Assembly (NCBI GenBank): GCA_020161295.1
Contig: JAIUOA010000001.1
Span: 1-64,000 of the forward strand
Length of the DNA: 64,000 bases
Direction: 5' to 3'
DNA from: Bacillota bacterium
GTDB taxonomy: Bacteria > Bacillota > Clostridia > Peptostreptococcales > Acidaminobacteraceae
Positions 34,572-43,552 of this stretch are shown one piece after another. Made by a program: the position numbers and the translations under genes. The notes beneath the pieces were generated by a model. That model was not told where the DNA came from. It saw nothing but the letters and a program-made list of their open reading frames with translations, and made no database searches. The number at the start of each line of letters is the position of its first letter. Position 1 is the first letter of the stretch.

Positions 34572-35166
34572 GCCATATAAAATAGGCATTACAGGATGTA
34601 TAGGTTCTGGAAAAAGCGAGGTCAGCCGTTATTTGACTTCGCTGGATTATCCATTGATTGATGCAGATGCCATCTCTAAGGAAGTGGTGATGCCTGGTGA
34701 AATCGGTTTGATCAAATTGGTTGAAACCTTTGGGGAGAGCATCTTAAATCATGATCACACTCTCAATCGAAAAAAGCTAGGGGAGTTGGTTTTTAACAAT
34801 CAGTTCTTATTAGAACAGCTTAATAGCGTTTTACACACAATCATTAGGCGTGAAATTGCAAATCGTTTGGCAACTTATTCTACTGAACCCTTTGTCTTTA
34901 TCGATGTCCCATTATTGTTTGAAACCGACTCACGATCAAATTATGATGAGATTGTTCTCGTTTATGCAAAACCAGAAATTTGTCTCGAACGGATTGTTAA
35001 GAGGGACGGCATCAGTTCACAGCTTGCTAAGCAGAAAATTGATGCGCAAATGGATATCGAATGGAAGCGCTCCCTTTCTGACACTATTTTTTCAAACGAG
35101 GGGAGTATCGAACAGTTACACCATCAAATTGAAGCTTATCTGGTTGATTTGAAAAAGCGTATATAA
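34561..35166 (+). CDS. coaE: Dephospho-CoA kinase
   Basis: A 201-residue kinase for the last step of coenzyme A synthesis. The P-loop is GITGCIGSGKSEVSRYL, followed by DADAISKEV (substrate Asp) and VFIDVPLLFET, characteristic of CoaE. Its ATG lies inside polA, overlapping it by 11 bases without a clear ribosome binding site, so translation is probably coupled to polA. Confidence 0.95.
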   Translation: MLSKPYKIGITGCIGSGKSEVSRYLTSLDYPLIDADAISKEVVMPGEIGLIKLVETFGESILNHDHTLNRKKLGELVFNNQFLLEQLNSVLHTIIRREIANRLATYSTEPFVFIDVPLLFETDSRSNYDEIVLVYAKPEICLERIVKRDGISSQLAKQKIDAQMDIEWKRSLSDTIFSNEGSIEQLHHQIEAYLVDLKKRI

Positions 35167-35168
35167 CA

Positions 35169-35198
35169 AAAAGCGCCATTCGATTGAATGGCGCTTTT
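35169..35198 (+). terminator. Terminator after coaE
   Basis: AAAAGCGCCATTC / GAATGGCGCTTTT with loop GATT. Confidence 0.88.
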
Positions 35199-35204
35199 AA
35201 TGCA

Positions 35205-35240
35205 TAAAAATAAAAAAGACCTGAATAATCAGATCTTTTT
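35205..35240 (-). terminator. Terminator of tRNA-Leu(GAG)
   Basis: On the minus strand AAAAAGATCTGA pairs with TCAGGTCTTTTT. The one irregular pair is a U-G wobble on the minus strand but a C-A mismatch on the plus strand, which fits use in the tRNA direction. Confidence 0.75.
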
Positions 35241-35245
35241 ATGTT

Positions 35246-35331
35246 TGGTGCGGATGGCGGGACTCGAACCCGCATGAGCTATGCTCGCTACCCCCTCAAG
35301 ATAGTGTGTATGCCAGTTTCACCACATCCGC
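35246..35331 (-). tRNA. tRNA-Leu (anticodon GAG)
   Basis: Acceptor stem GCGGATG / CATCCGC, class II variable arm, T-arm GGTTCGAGTCC and encoded CCA. Anticodon stem CTATC / GGTAG encloses loop TTGAGGG, giving GAG, which reads CUC/CUU codons. Confidence 0.96.
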
Positions 35332-35433
35332 ATATCGTGTTGCGACTTTTTTATTATAGTTTTTGTGGCCTGAATAGTCAAGCGTTTTTTATAACTTTTT
35401 TTATATTTTTAGTGATTATTTTAATACAACAAA

Positions 35434-35442
35434 TGCTATAAT
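35434..35442 (+). promoter_or_regulatory. Extended -10 promoter of the TSUP permease gene
   Basis: TGCTATAAT without a recognisable -35 box, 29 bases before the ATG. Confidence 0.45.
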
Positions 35443-35470
35443 GTAAGAAGATTTAAATGATGGAGGAATA

Positions 35471-36181
35471 ATGGCTTATATTTTAGGTGGAATCATTATT
35501 TTGATTGCCGCATTTGTACAAGGTGCTACTAGTTTTGGATTTTCTTTGATTGCTTTACCACTGCTTGGCTTGATTTTTGAACTTAAAGTGATTGTACCAG
35601 CTTTAGTTGCTTATAGTATTTTGCTTAATCTGATTATTTTGATAAGGCTAAAAGTGTACCCCAATTTGAAGGAACTTGCCATATTAGGCTTTTTTGCAGT
35701 CTTATTTATACCCTTGGGTGTCAATCTACTCATCTTCGTCGATGAGAAAATACTCAAGCTTTCAGTCAGTGTATTATTGATCTTGATTGCCTTGCTCATG
35801 CTTTCGGGTAAGACCTTTAATATTAAAAACCGCACTTTCGCATATGCTGTCGCAGGAATTTTAAGCGGTCTATTAAATGGTGCGGTGTCGTTATCCGGGC
35901 CACCTGTAGTCGTTTTATTAGCAAATGAAAATCGAAATAAAAACGACTTTCGGGCAAGCTTGACACTTCTTTTCTTCTTGCTTAACATCGTAACCATTTT
36001 TCTTTATGTTAAAAAAGGACTATTTTTAGAACCTGATTTGATTAATATGATGTTCCTAACACCCTTGATGATTATCGGAACATTTTTAGGCATACATTTT
36101 GGCAATCGTATCGATGAAGTCAAATTCAAAAGATTAGTTTTGATTTTGCTAATCGTTATGGGGATTGCAAATTTAATTTAG
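35471..36181 (+). CDS. TauE/SafE (TSUP)-family permease
   Basis: A 236-residue protein with about eight hydrophobic helices. The start IAAFVQGATSFGFSLIALPLLGL and the second half ILSGLLNGAVSLSGPPVVVLLAN carry the two conserved half-repeats of the family, which export sulfite or sulfur-containing organic anions. The substrate cannot be assigned. GGAGG precedes the ATG. A CheY-like gene follows 9 bases later. Confidence 0.88.
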   Translation: MAYILGGIIILIAAFVQGATSFGFSLIALPLLGLIFELKVIVPALVAYSILLNLIILIRLKVYPNLKELAILGFFAVLFIPLGVNLLIFVDEKILKLSVSVLLILIALLMLSGKTFNIKNRTFAYAVAGILSGLLNGAVSLSGPPVVVLLANENRNKNDFRASLTLLFFLLNIVTIFLYVKKGLFLEPDLINMMFLTPLMIIGTFLGIHFGNRIDEVKFKRLVLILLIVMGIANLI

Positions 36182-36190
36182 GAGGCTTTT

Positions 36191-36553
36191 ATGGCAAAGA
36201 AAATCTTGGTGGTTGATGATGCGATGTTTATGAGAAAGCTATTATGTGACATCGTCGTTAAAGCGGGCTATGAAGTTATCGCAGAAGCCGGTAATGGAGA
36301 AGAGGCTTATCATAAATATAAAGAGTTTTTACCTGATCTCGTAACCATGGACATTACGATGCCTGAAGTGACAGGAATCGAAGGAGCCGCTAAAATTATG
36401 CAGGAATTTCCAAATGCGAAGATTTTAATGGTTAGCGCCATGGGTCAGGAGAGCATGGTTATCGACTCTGTTAAAGCTGGCGCAAAGGGCTTCATCGTCA
36501 AGCCATTTGTGGCGGATAAAGTCATCTTCGAAATTCAAAAGTTGATAGGGTAA
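36191..36553 (+). CDS. CheY-like single-domain response regulator
   Basis: A 120-residue receiver domain without an output domain. The acidic pocket is VVDDAMFMRK, the phosphorylation site VTMDITMPE, the conserved switch Ser is in MVSAMGQE, and the Lys in FIVKPF. Sequence is close to the CheY type used in chemotaxis of firmicutes. GGAGG precedes the ATG. There are no chemotaxis genes around it; it follows a permease gene closely, so the two may share a transcript. Confidence 0.93.
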   Translation: MAKKILVVDDAMFMRKLLCDIVVKAGYEVIAEAGNGEEAYHKYKEFLPDLVTMDITMPEVTGIEGAAKIMQEFPNAKILMVSAMGQESMVIDSVKAGAKGFIVKPFVADKVIFEIQKLIG

Positions 36554-36561
36554 TTTTTTAT

Positions 36562-36588
36562 AGCCGACTGATTTAGTCGGCTTTTTTC
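36562..36588 (+). terminator. Terminator after the CheY-like gene
   Basis: AGCCGACT / AGTCGGCT with loop GATTT and six T's. Confidence 0.9.
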
Positions 36589-36655
36589 AATGCTTATAAC
36601 ATTTTAAAATTTTATAGTACGATTAAAAAAAAATAATAAAAAAACTGAAATTTGC

Positions 36656-36671
36656 TGTTAGCGAATTAACA
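36656..36671 (+). promoter_or_regulatory. Candidate Rex (NADH-sensing repressor) site upstream of rnfC
   Basis: TGTTAGCGAATTAACA differs at one specified position from the clostridial Rex pattern TGTTAA-N4-TTAACA. It lies 156 bases upstream of the predicted rnf -35 box, so the effect on that promoter is uncertain. Confidence 0.4.
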
Positions 36672-36720
36672 TACTAATGTGATGAAGGCGTCATTTAATG
36701 TTACATTAGCGAAATATTTG

Positions 36721-36800
36721 TTGAAATTTCAATTGATTGAGAGGCGGGACGCTTTGGGAAATTTTTAACCAACAATGTCCTGAAAGTATTGAAATTTCAA
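36721..36800 (+). repeat. Two copies of palindrome TTGAAATTTCAA
   Basis: Perfect 12-base palindromes at 36721-36732 and 36789-36800, 68 bases apart. The second ends 11 bases before the rnf -35 box. Candidate regulator-binding sites. The rest of 36589-36811 is AT-rich, with a further palindrome TAATGTTACATTA, and has no gene that I can support. Confidence 0.5.
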
Positions 36801-36811
36801 TATGTATTGCA

Positions 36812-36840
36812 TTGACCTGTTTGTTGATTTATAGTATTAT
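36812..36840 (+). promoter_or_regulatory. rnfC: Sigma-A promoter of the rnf operon
   Basis: TTGACC at 36812-36817 and TATTAT at 36835-36840 with a 17-base spacer, about 80 bases before rnfC. Confidence 0.75.
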
Positions 36841-36922
36841 TGTTAGTGGTGAGGATAGAATTGTATACAGTATAATTCTAAACATAAAGCATTTATAAAT
36901 TTTACTAAAGGGGTGAGTATAA

Positions 36923-38236
36923 ATGGGGCTTTTAACTTTTAAAGGAGGGATTCATCCTCCACATGCTAAAGAATCGACTGAGCATTTACCCATCATCGAT
37001 TTTTTAGGCCCTAAGGTTGTTGAAATTCCACTTAGACAACATATCGGCGCACCATGTGAACCTACTGTAAAAAAAGGCGATACGGTAAAAGTAGGGCAGT
37101 TAATCGGTGCCGCTGGTGGTTTTGTTTCTGCAAACGTTCACAGTTCTGTATCCGGAACAGTTCTAGATGTAAGAAAACAAAACACTGCATATGGCTTCGA
37201 CACTTGTGTGGTCATCGAAAATGATGATTTATACGAAGTATGTGAAACCGTAAAACCAAAACCTGATTATAAAACACTTTCAGGAAAAGAAATCGTCGAT
37301 ATGATTAAAGAAGCAGGCATCGTTGGTATGGGGGGTGCTGGCTTCCCAACACATGTAAAATTATCGCCGCCACCAGAAAAGCCGATTGATACCATCGTAT
37401 TAAACGGCGCTGAGTGTGAGCCTTATTTAACATGTGATCACCGCTTGATGCTTGAAGAGTCTGAGAAGATCATTAAAGGTCTTCAAATTCTCATGCACGC
37501 ACTTAATGTAAAAAATGGCGTTATCGGTATCGAAAACAATAAGCCCGATGCAATCGCTAAGATGACTGAGGCAGCAAAAGGCACTGAGATCCGCGTCGTC
37601 GGTCTTAAGACCAAATATCCGCAAGGTGCAGAGAAACAATTGATTTACGCTTGCACAAACCGATCAATTCCTTCTGGAGGATTACCGATGGATATCGGCG
37701 TCGTGGTGAACAATGTCGCTACAGTTGCAACCATCGGAAATCTGTTCGAAACAGGAATGCCACTTGTTGAACGCGTTTGTACGGTTACAGGTAAAGGCAT
37801 AAAATCACCGAAGAATATTCGTTTTAAAGTTGGTACGCCATTAAAGGCTCTTATCGATTTCTGTGACGGTTATAATGGCACACCTGGTAAAATTTTACTC
37901 GGTGGACCGATGATGGGCGTTGCGCAGTTTTCAGATGAGCTGCCAGCGATGAAAAACACTTCTGGCATATTAGTGTTTACTCCAGAAGAAGCCAAACTTC
38001 CTGATGCGTCTGCATGTATCAAATGCGGAAAATGCGTCACCACTTGTCCAATTAATTTAGAACCGCTTCAGATCAGTGCATATGCATTAATGCACGACTA
38101 TGATAAAGCGGCTAAATTTAATGCATTAGATTGTATAGAATGTGGCTCTTGTTCGTTCATTTGTCCTGCAAAACGACCACTCTTACAAACCATTCGCGTT
38201 GCAAAACGTGAAATATTAGCTAGAAGAAAGAAGTAG
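36923..38236 (+). CDS. rnfC: Rnf complex subunit C
   Basis: A 437-residue NADH-binding, peripheral subunit of the Rnf ferredoxin:NAD oxidoreductase. An N-terminal barrel-sandwich region (FKGGIHPP, SSVSGTVLDV) is followed by the Rossmann-like nucleotide domain with GMGGAGFPTHVKLSPP and NGAECEPYLTCDH, then a SLBB-like part. Two 4Fe-4S motifs follow near the C-terminus: CIKCGKCVTTCP and CIECGSCSFICP. Length fits the short clostridial form without the proteobacterial C-terminal tail. First gene of rnfCDGEAB. Confidence 0.96.
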   Translation: MGLLTFKGGIHPPHAKESTEHLPIIDFLGPKVVEIPLRQHIGAPCEPTVKKGDTVKVGQLIGAAGGFVSANVHSSVSGTVLDVRKQNTAYGFDTCVVIENDDLYEVCETVKPKPDYKTLSGKEIVDMIKEAGIVGMGGAGFPTHVKLSPPPEKPIDTIVLNGAECEPYLTCDHRLMLEESEKIIKGLQILMHALNVKNGVIGIENNKPDAIAKMTEAAKGTEIRVVGLKTKYPQGAEKQLIYACTNRSIPSGGLPMDIGVVVNNVATVATIGNLFETGMPLVERVCTVTGKGIKSPKNIRFKVGTPLKALIDFCDGYNGTPGKILLGGPMMGVAQFSDELPAMKNTSGILVFTPEEAKLPDASACIKCGKCVTTCPINLEPLQISAYALMHDYDKAAKFNALDCIECGSCSFICPAKRPLLQTIRVAKREILARRKK

Positions 38237-38249
38237 GGGGAGGACATTC

Positions 38250-39185
38250 ATGGAAAATAGATTATTTGTCTCTTCATCGCCTCATATTCGCTCTTCAGAA
38301 ACGACTCAGCGTATTATGAGAGATGTTACCATTGCACTTTTGCCTGCTGCAGCATACGGCGTCTATAATTTCGGGTTACGTGCACTCGTTGTTTTAGTGT
38401 TATCTGTGGTTTCAGCCATTGCAGCTGAAGCGATGTGCCAAAAAATCAGAAAACAAGCGTTGACCATTAATGATTATAGTGCCATCGTTACCGGTCTTTT
38501 ATTAGGAATGAACTTACCATCTGAAGTCCCTTATTGGATTCCAGTTGTAGGTAGCTTTTTCGCCATCGCTATCGTCAAGCAAGCTTTTGGTGGACTTGGA
38601 CATAACTTTATTAACCCAGCACTTGCTGCAAGAGCGATGCTCGTTGCATCATGGCCAGTACAGATGACCACTTGGACACCTGTAACGCCAGATGCCGTTT
38701 CAAGTGCAACTGCATTAGGGATCATTAAAGAAGGTTTAGACGTTCCATTGCCATCATTGTTTGATTTGTTTATCGGCAAAATGGGTGGCTGTATCGGCGA
38801 AACATCGGCTCTTTTATTACTTCTTGGCGCTGCATACCTTTTATATCGCGGTGTTATTTCCATCAAAATCCCAGGCATTTATATCGGTACCTTCACTTTA
38901 CTCACACTACTAATAACAGGATTTGACGTTCAACTGACTTTAGTCCACATTTTATCGGGTGGTCTTATCTTAGGCGCATTCTTTATGGCAACTGATTATG
39001 CGTCATCTCCGATTACACCAAAAGGACAAATTATTTACGCGGTTGGTATGGGCTTATTAACTGTGGTCATCCGCTTTTATGGTGGATACCCAGAAGGCGT
39101 ATCGTACTCAATTCTTTTGATGAACGTTGCAGCGCCATTAATTGATAAGTATACTAAACCTCGTGTATTTGGAGGTGCTAAGTAA
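38250..39185 (+). CDS. rnfD: Rnf complex subunit D
   Basis: A 311-residue membrane subunit with about nine helices that carries covalently bound FMN. The likely attachment sequence is DAVSSATAL, the position of the S-G/S-A-T motif in RnfD/NqrB. YGGYPEGVSYSILLMN near the end is typical. GGGGAGG precedes the ATG. Its stop overlaps the rnfG start by one base. Confidence 0.95.
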   Translation: MENRLFVSSSPHIRSSETTQRIMRDVTIALLPAAAYGVYNFGLRALVVLVLSVVSAIAAEAMCQKIRKQALTINDYSAIVTGLLLGMNLPSEVPYWIPVVGSFFAIAIVKQAFGGLGHNFINPALAARAMLVASWPVQMTTWTPVTPDAVSSATALGIIKEGLDVPLPSLFDLFIGKMGGCIGETSALLLLLGAAYLLYRGVISIKIPGIYIGTFTLLTLLITGFDVQLTLVHILSGGLILGAFFMATDYASSPITPKGQIIYAVGMGLLTVVIRFYGGYPEGVSYSILLMNVAAPLIDKYTKPRVFGGAK

Positions 39186-39778
39186 TGAAAGATATCTTAA
39201 AGACGGGTATTATCCTTTTAATAATCGCTGCAGTTGCTGCAGTTGCACTTGGCCTTACTAACGAGGTTACAAAAGATAAAATTGCTGAACAGCGATTTTT
39301 AGCGAATGAGCAGGCAAAAAAAGCGGTTTTAGCGACAGCCGCCACTTTTGAAGACATTACAGGCGAAGATTTAGAAGCCATCACTTCCACATTTGCGCCA
39401 GTAACAGAAGCCTATGTCGGTTTAGATGCATCAGGTGCAGTTGTTGGTTATGTATTCAAATCTACGCCAAACGGCTTTAGCGGTGCAGTTGAGGTTGTAA
39501 CTGGTATCGATGGTAACGGTACAGTAACTGGATTGCGAGTCGGTAGTCATAACGAAACACCAGGATTAGGTGCAAAAGCAAAAGATGCCGCTTTCTTTGA
39601 TCAATATAATGGCAAGCTCACAGATGGTCCAATCGGTGTGTCTAAAACGGCTGCCAGTGGTAATGATATCCAAGCGATTACTGGTGCAACGATAACAAGT
39701 GTCGCTGTAACTAGTGGTGCAAATGCTTCTATTGATGCCTACAAGTGGATCATGGAGAATGGAGGTATCGGAAAATGA
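39185..39778 (+). CDS. rnfG: Rnf complex subunit G
   Basis: A 197-residue membrane-anchored flavoprotein. An N-terminal helix (about 5-25) is followed by an extracytoplasmic FMN-binding domain with GHNETPGLG-like SHNETPGLGAKAKD and the FMN-linking Thr in ITGATITS. It passes electrons between RnfD and the other subunits. The stop overlaps the rnfE start (ATGA). Confidence 0.95.
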   Translation: MKDILKTGIILLIIAAVAAVALGLTNEVTKDKIAEQRFLANEQAKKAVLATAATFEDITGEDLEAITSTFAPVTEAYVGLDASGAVVGYVFKSTPNGFSGAVEVVTGIDGNGTVTGLRVGSHNETPGLGAKAKDAAFFDQYNGKLTDGPIGVSKTAASGNDIQAITGATITSVAVTSGANASIDAYKWIMENGGIGK

Positions 39779-40368
39779 AATTAAGTAATTTAACCAATGG
39801 TATCATTAAAGAAAATCCGATATTCGTTCAATTATTAGGGATGTGTCCAACATTGGCCGTTACCACATCAGCCATCAATGGAATCGGTATGGGGCTAGCG
39901 ACGACTGCCGTTTTAGCAAGCTCTAACGTCGCAATCGCATTATTAAGAAAATTTATACCGGCACAAGTGCGTATTCCTGCATTCGTCGTCGTAATTTCTA
40001 CCTTTGTAACAGTTGTCGGAATGCTTATGGAAGCATTTTTGCCAGCACTGTTCAGTTCACTTGGTCTATTTATTCCACTGATCGTCGTTAACTGTATTAT
40101 CCTCGCCCGTGCTGAAGCGTTTGCTTCAAAAAATGGCGTTGGTGATTCATTATTGGATGGTATCGGCATGGGATTGGGCTTTACACTCGCACTGGTTATT
40201 TTAGGTAGCGTTCGCGAGCTGATCGGAAACGGTTCATTATTTGGCGCTGCTTTGTTAGGTGCAAATTATCAACCTGCTTTAATCATGATTTTACCTCCAG
40301 GCGGCTTTTTAGCGTTAGGTTTATTACTTGCGCTATATAACAGTTATCAAATTAAGAAAGCGAAATAG
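39775..40368 (+). CDS. rnfE: Rnf complex subunit E
   Basis: A 197-residue membrane subunit with six helices, homologous to RnfA and NqrD. It begins MKLSNLTNGIIKENPIFVQLLGMCPTL; LGMCPTLAVT and VVNCIILARAEAFASKN hold the conserved Cys residues that share the Fe-S centre with RnfA. ATG at 39775 follows GGAGG; an upstream in-frame TTG is within rnfG and less likely. Confidence 0.95.
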   Translation: MKLSNLTNGIIKENPIFVQLLGMCPTLAVTTSAINGIGMGLATTAVLASSNVAIALLRKFIPAQVRIPAFVVVISTFVTVVGMLMEAFLPALFSSLGLFIPLIVVNCIILARAEAFASKNGVGDSLLDGIGMGLGFTLALVILGSVRELIGNGSLFGAALLGANYQPALIMILPPGGFLALGLLLALYNSYQIKKAK

Positions 40369-40380
40369 GGGGGACTGTCA

Positions 40381-40962
40381 ATGGAAAATGCAAGTATTTT
40401 TGTCATCATGGTCAGTGCCATACTCGTTAACAACTTCGTACTCTCTAGATTTTTAGGCATCTGTCCATTTTTAGGCGTATCCAAGCAAGTTGAAACTGCT
40501 TTTGGTATGGGAATGGCGGTTACCTTTGTTATCACGTTAGCGGGGACACTCACTTATTTTGTTCACTATTATCTATTGGTACCATTTGGTCTTGAATACC
40601 TTCAAACGGCTGCATTTATCTTAGTAATTGCCTCTTTGGTGCAGTTTGTTGAGATCGTCCTTCAAAAAATGAGTCCGACGCTTTATCAAGCTTTAGGCGT
40701 GTTCTTACCACTTATAACGACGAACTGTGCGGTACTTGGACTTGCTTTACTCAACATCCAATATAAGTTTGGTTTAGTTCAGACCATCTTCCATTCATTC
40801 TTTGCCGCGATTGGTTTTTCGCTGGCGATCGTATTGTTTGCAGGTATCCGTGAGAAGCTTGAGACTTCTGATGTGCCAGCGCCATTTAAAGGTTTTCCAA
40901 TAGCCTTAGTCACCGCCAGCCTTATGTCGATTGCCTTCTTAGGCTTCACAGGCTTAGTATAG
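40381..40962 (+). CDS. rnfA: Rnf complex subunit A
   Basis: A 193-residue membrane subunit with six helices. [19 protein letters not shown] and [15 protein letters not shown] carry the two conserved Cys positions, mirroring RnfE in opposite membrane orientation. GGGGG lies before the ATG. Confidence 0.95.
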   Translation: MENASIFVIMVSAILVNNFVLSRFLGICPFLGVSKQVETAFGMGMAVTFVITLAGTLTYFVHYYLLVPFGLEYLQTAAFILVIASLVQFVEIVLQKMSPTLYQALGVFLPLITTNCAVLGLALLNIQYKFGLVQTIFHSFFAAIGFSLAIVLFAGIREKLETSDVPAPFKGFPIALVTASLMSIAFLGFTGLV

Positions 40963-40972
40963 GAGGTCGCAT

Positions 40973-41791
40973 ATGGATACAAATTCAATTATTCTCGCTG
41001 GAACCAGCCTAGGAATCATGGGTCTAGCATTCGGTGCAGCACTGGCTTTTGCTTCAAAAAAGTTTGCGGTTGAAGTCGATCCGCGTGTGGTTGAAGTAAG
41101 AGAAGCCGTACCTGGAGCTAACTGTGGTGCGTGTGGTTATCCTGGCTGTGATGGTTTTGCAAATGCTGTCGTTAAAGGCATTGCACCTGTAAACGGTTGT
41201 CCAGTCGGTGGGGCTGCTGTCGCGACTAAGGTCGCACAAATCATGGGTGTTGAAGCAGGTTCTAGCATAAAAAAAATCGCACGTGTCAAATGCGAAGGTC
41301 ATGATGAAAACTGTGGCAATCGCTATGAGTATGATGGTTTTGATAGCTGTGTCGCTGCTAACATGCTGAACGGTGGTCCTAAGAAGTGTTTATATGGTTG
41401 TATGGGATTAGGCTCGTGCGTTCAAGTCTGTCCGTTCGACGCCATTCATATCAACGATAAGGGCCTTGCAGAAGTCGATCCAGAAAAATGTACGGCATGT
41501 AATAAATGCATCGAAATCTGTCCAAAAATGGTTATTAGCTTAGTACCCTATGAGCAGTTGACCATCGTACAGTGTAATAACAAGGATAAAGGCCCGATGG
41601 TTAAGAAGAACTGTAATGTGGCTTGTATCGCATGTGGTATATGTGAAAAGAATTGTCCTTTCGATGCCATCCATGTGATTAACAACTTGGCTGAAATCGA
41701 TTATGATAAGTGTACAAATTGTATGATTTGTGTTGAGAAATGTCCGACTAAAGCAATTCAAGGCGATTTGACTAAACGTACTGCTATATAG
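40973..41791 (+). CDS. rnfB: Rnf complex subunit B
   Basis: A 272-residue ferredoxin-accepting subunit. One N-terminal helix (about 6-24) is followed by the Fe-S domain CGACGYPGCDGFANAVVKG and then Cys-rich ferredoxin repeats (CMGLGSCVQVCP, CTACNKCIEICP, CIACGICEKNCP, CTNCMICVEKCP), enough for several 4Fe-4S clusters. It completes the ion-pumping Rnf complex, and a terminator follows. Confidence 0.96.
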   Translation: MDTNSIILAGTSLGIMGLAFGAALAFASKKFAVEVDPRVVEVREAVPGANCGACGYPGCDGFANAVVKGIAPVNGCPVGGAAVATKVAQIMGVEAGSSIKKIARVKCEGHDENCGNRYEYDGFDSCVAANMLNGGPKKCLYGCMGLGSCVQVCPFDAIHINDKGLAEVDPEKCTACNKCIEICPKMVISLVPYEQLTIVQCNNKDKGPMVKKNCNVACIACGICEKNCPFDAIHVINNLAEIDYDKCTNCMICVEKCPTKAIQGDLTKRTAI

Positions 41792-41797
41792 CATTAA

Positions 41798-41840
41798 GAA
41801 GACCCTAACGGTTTTACCTAATGGGTCTTCTTTTTATTTT
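41798..41840 (+). terminator. Terminator after the rnf operon
   Basis: GAAGACCC / GGGTCTTC stem followed by TTTTTATTTT. Confidence 0.88.
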
Positions 41841-42029
41841 AACGGTTTACAGAATCACCCTTGAATAGGGAATATGTAATTTAATTCATGATTGCATCTG
41901 CTCGTTTCCCTTGTAATTAATGGCACTGAATGTTAAACTATAATTTAGATTGGGGCTTCATGTCTATCATTCAGCAAATGGTAAAATATGGAATTCCGAT
42001 ATAAATTATGATATAATATAGAGGTCGTC

Positions 42030-42278
42030 ATGAGAGTTAAAAGTAATGATAGTTTGGTGCTATTGGTATTACTCCTAGTAGGCGCTATTTTTGGAAGCTT
42101 AATTGGCTCTGCACTGAGTGGTGTTTTCCCTATACTCGATTATGGTAAAAGCATAGGCGTTGATCCATTTGTCGTTGACCTTAACGTCATCGTTCTTACA
42201 TTTGGATTTAAGCTTTCTTTGAATATCGCCGGTATTATAGGGATCGTCACAGCTTTTATCATCTATAGAAAACTATGA
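42030..42278 (+). CDS. DUF4321 membrane protein
   Basis: An 82-residue protein with two hydrophobic segments (about 8-30 and 55-78), matching the DUF4321 family found in front of maf in many Clostridia. AGAGG precedes the ATG and its stop overlaps the maf start (ATGA). TATAAT at 42012-42017 is a likely -10. Function unknown. Confidence 0.8.
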   Translation: MRVKSNDSLVLLVLLLVGAIFGSLIGSALSGVFPILDYGKSIGVDPFVVDLNVIVLTFGFKLSLNIAGIIGIVTAFIIYRKL

Positions 42279-42850
42279 AGATCATATTAGCCTCGGCATC
42301 ACCGAGAAGGGTAGAATTATTAAAGTCATTTCATTTGCCATTTGATGTAATTCCAAGTGCGATTGAGGAAGTAACCATGCCTCATGAAACGCCAACTCAA
42401 ATCGTCATGAGCCTCGCACTCGAAAAAGCCATAAATATCTCTCAAATTTATCCTGAGGCTTTAGTCATTGCCAGTGATACCATCGTCTTTAAAGATGAGG
42501 TTCTTGGTAAGCCTAAAGACAGAGAAGATGCAAAGCGTATGCTGGTGAAATTAAGCGGACAAACCCACGAGGTTTATACCGGTATTGCATTGGTCCACTT
42601 TGCAAGTAACCAGTCCATCATTGATTACGAATGTACTTTAGTGACGTTCAATACACTAGATGAAATAGAAATTGATGATTATTTAAACACCGGTGAAGCT
42701 TTTGATAAGGCAGGAGCGTATGGCATACAAGGTTATGGGGCATTACTGGTAAAGAAAATCGACGGTGACTATTTCAACGTCATGGGCTTACCACTCTCTA
42801 AACTCAACAATTTACTGAAAAAACATTTTCAGTTGAATTTGCTGAAATAA
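42275..42850 (+). CDS. maf: Maf nucleotide pyrophosphatase
   Basis: A 191-residue house-cleaning pyrophosphatase for dTTP/UTP and modified nucleotides. Motifs: LASASPRRVELLKS at the N-terminus, the catalytic region VIASDTIVFKDEVLGKPKDREDA, and KAGAYGIQGYGALLVKKIDGDYFNVMGLPLSKL. It is located in front of radC-mreB as in many firmicutes. Confidence 0.95.
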   Translation: MKIILASASPRRVELLKSFHLPFDVIPSAIEEVTMPHETPTQIVMSLALEKAINISQIYPEALVIASDTIVFKDEVLGKPKDREDAKRMLVKLSGQTHEVYTGIALVHFASNQSIIDYECTLVTFNTLDEIEIDDYLNTGEAFDKAGAYGIQGYGALLVKKIDGDYFNVMGLPLSKLNNLLKKHFQLNLLK

Positions 42851-42860
42851 GGAGAATTCA

Positions 42861-43535
42861 ATGCTTAAAGACATGCCAATGATGGAACAACCCAGAGAAA
42901 AGCTGATTCAAAAGGGTGTAACACATTTAACCAATTCCGATTTGTTAGCCATTATACTAAAGACAGGGAATCCTAATCAAAGTGCCGTAGAATTAGGTCA
43001 GTCTATCATCAACAGTTGTAACGATGATCTTGCTGAACTAAATCAATACACGATAGAAGAACTCACAGCATTTAATGGAATTGGTGAAACAAAAGCATGT
43101 CAAATACTCGCATCCCTCGAGCTTGGTAAACGCGTCATGCAGGCGACTGGGCTAAAACGTCACAAAATTGCATGCCCTGACGATGTCATCTCCTATTTTA
43201 CAGCTGAGTTATCCGATGCAAAAGTAGAGAAGTTCATCACCATTTTACTCAACACGAAAAACGAAATCATTAATTGGGAAATCATTTCTATCGGATCATT
43301 AAATGCATCCATCGTACACCCGAGAGAAGTATTCAATCGTGCCATTAAGCGTAGTGCGGCTTCTATCTTGGTTGTTCATAACCACCCCTCAGGTCACGTA
43401 GCACCTAGCAATGAAGATATCAACATTACAAAGCGGCTATTCGAAGCGGGACAACTCATCGGCATCCCATTAATCGATCATATAATAATTGGTAAAGGTC
43501 ACTATTACAGTTTTAAAGAGCAGAATCAACTTTAA
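42861..43535 (+). CDS. radC: RadC-family JAB/MPN protein
   Basis: A 224-residue protein. A helix-hairpin-helix region (ELTAFNGIGETKACQILASLELGKRV) is followed by the JAB metalloprotease-like domain with HNHPSGHVAPSNED, which keeps the His-x-His...Asp metal ligands. Its role is not settled despite the name; it is conserved next to mreB in Clostridia. AAGGAG precedes the ATG. Confidence 0.94.
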   Translation: MLKDMPMMEQPREKLIQKGVTHLTNSDLLAIILKTGNPNQSAVELGQSIINSCNDDLAELNQYTIEELTAFNGIGETKACQILASLELGKRVMQATGLKRHKIACPDDVISYFTAELSDAKVEKFITILLNTKNEIINWEIISIGSLNASIVHPREVFNRAIKRSAASILVVHNHPSGHVAPSNEDINITKRLFEAGQLIGIPLIDHIIIGKGHYYSFKEQNQL

Positions 43536-43552
43536 TTTGAAAGGATAAAAAC

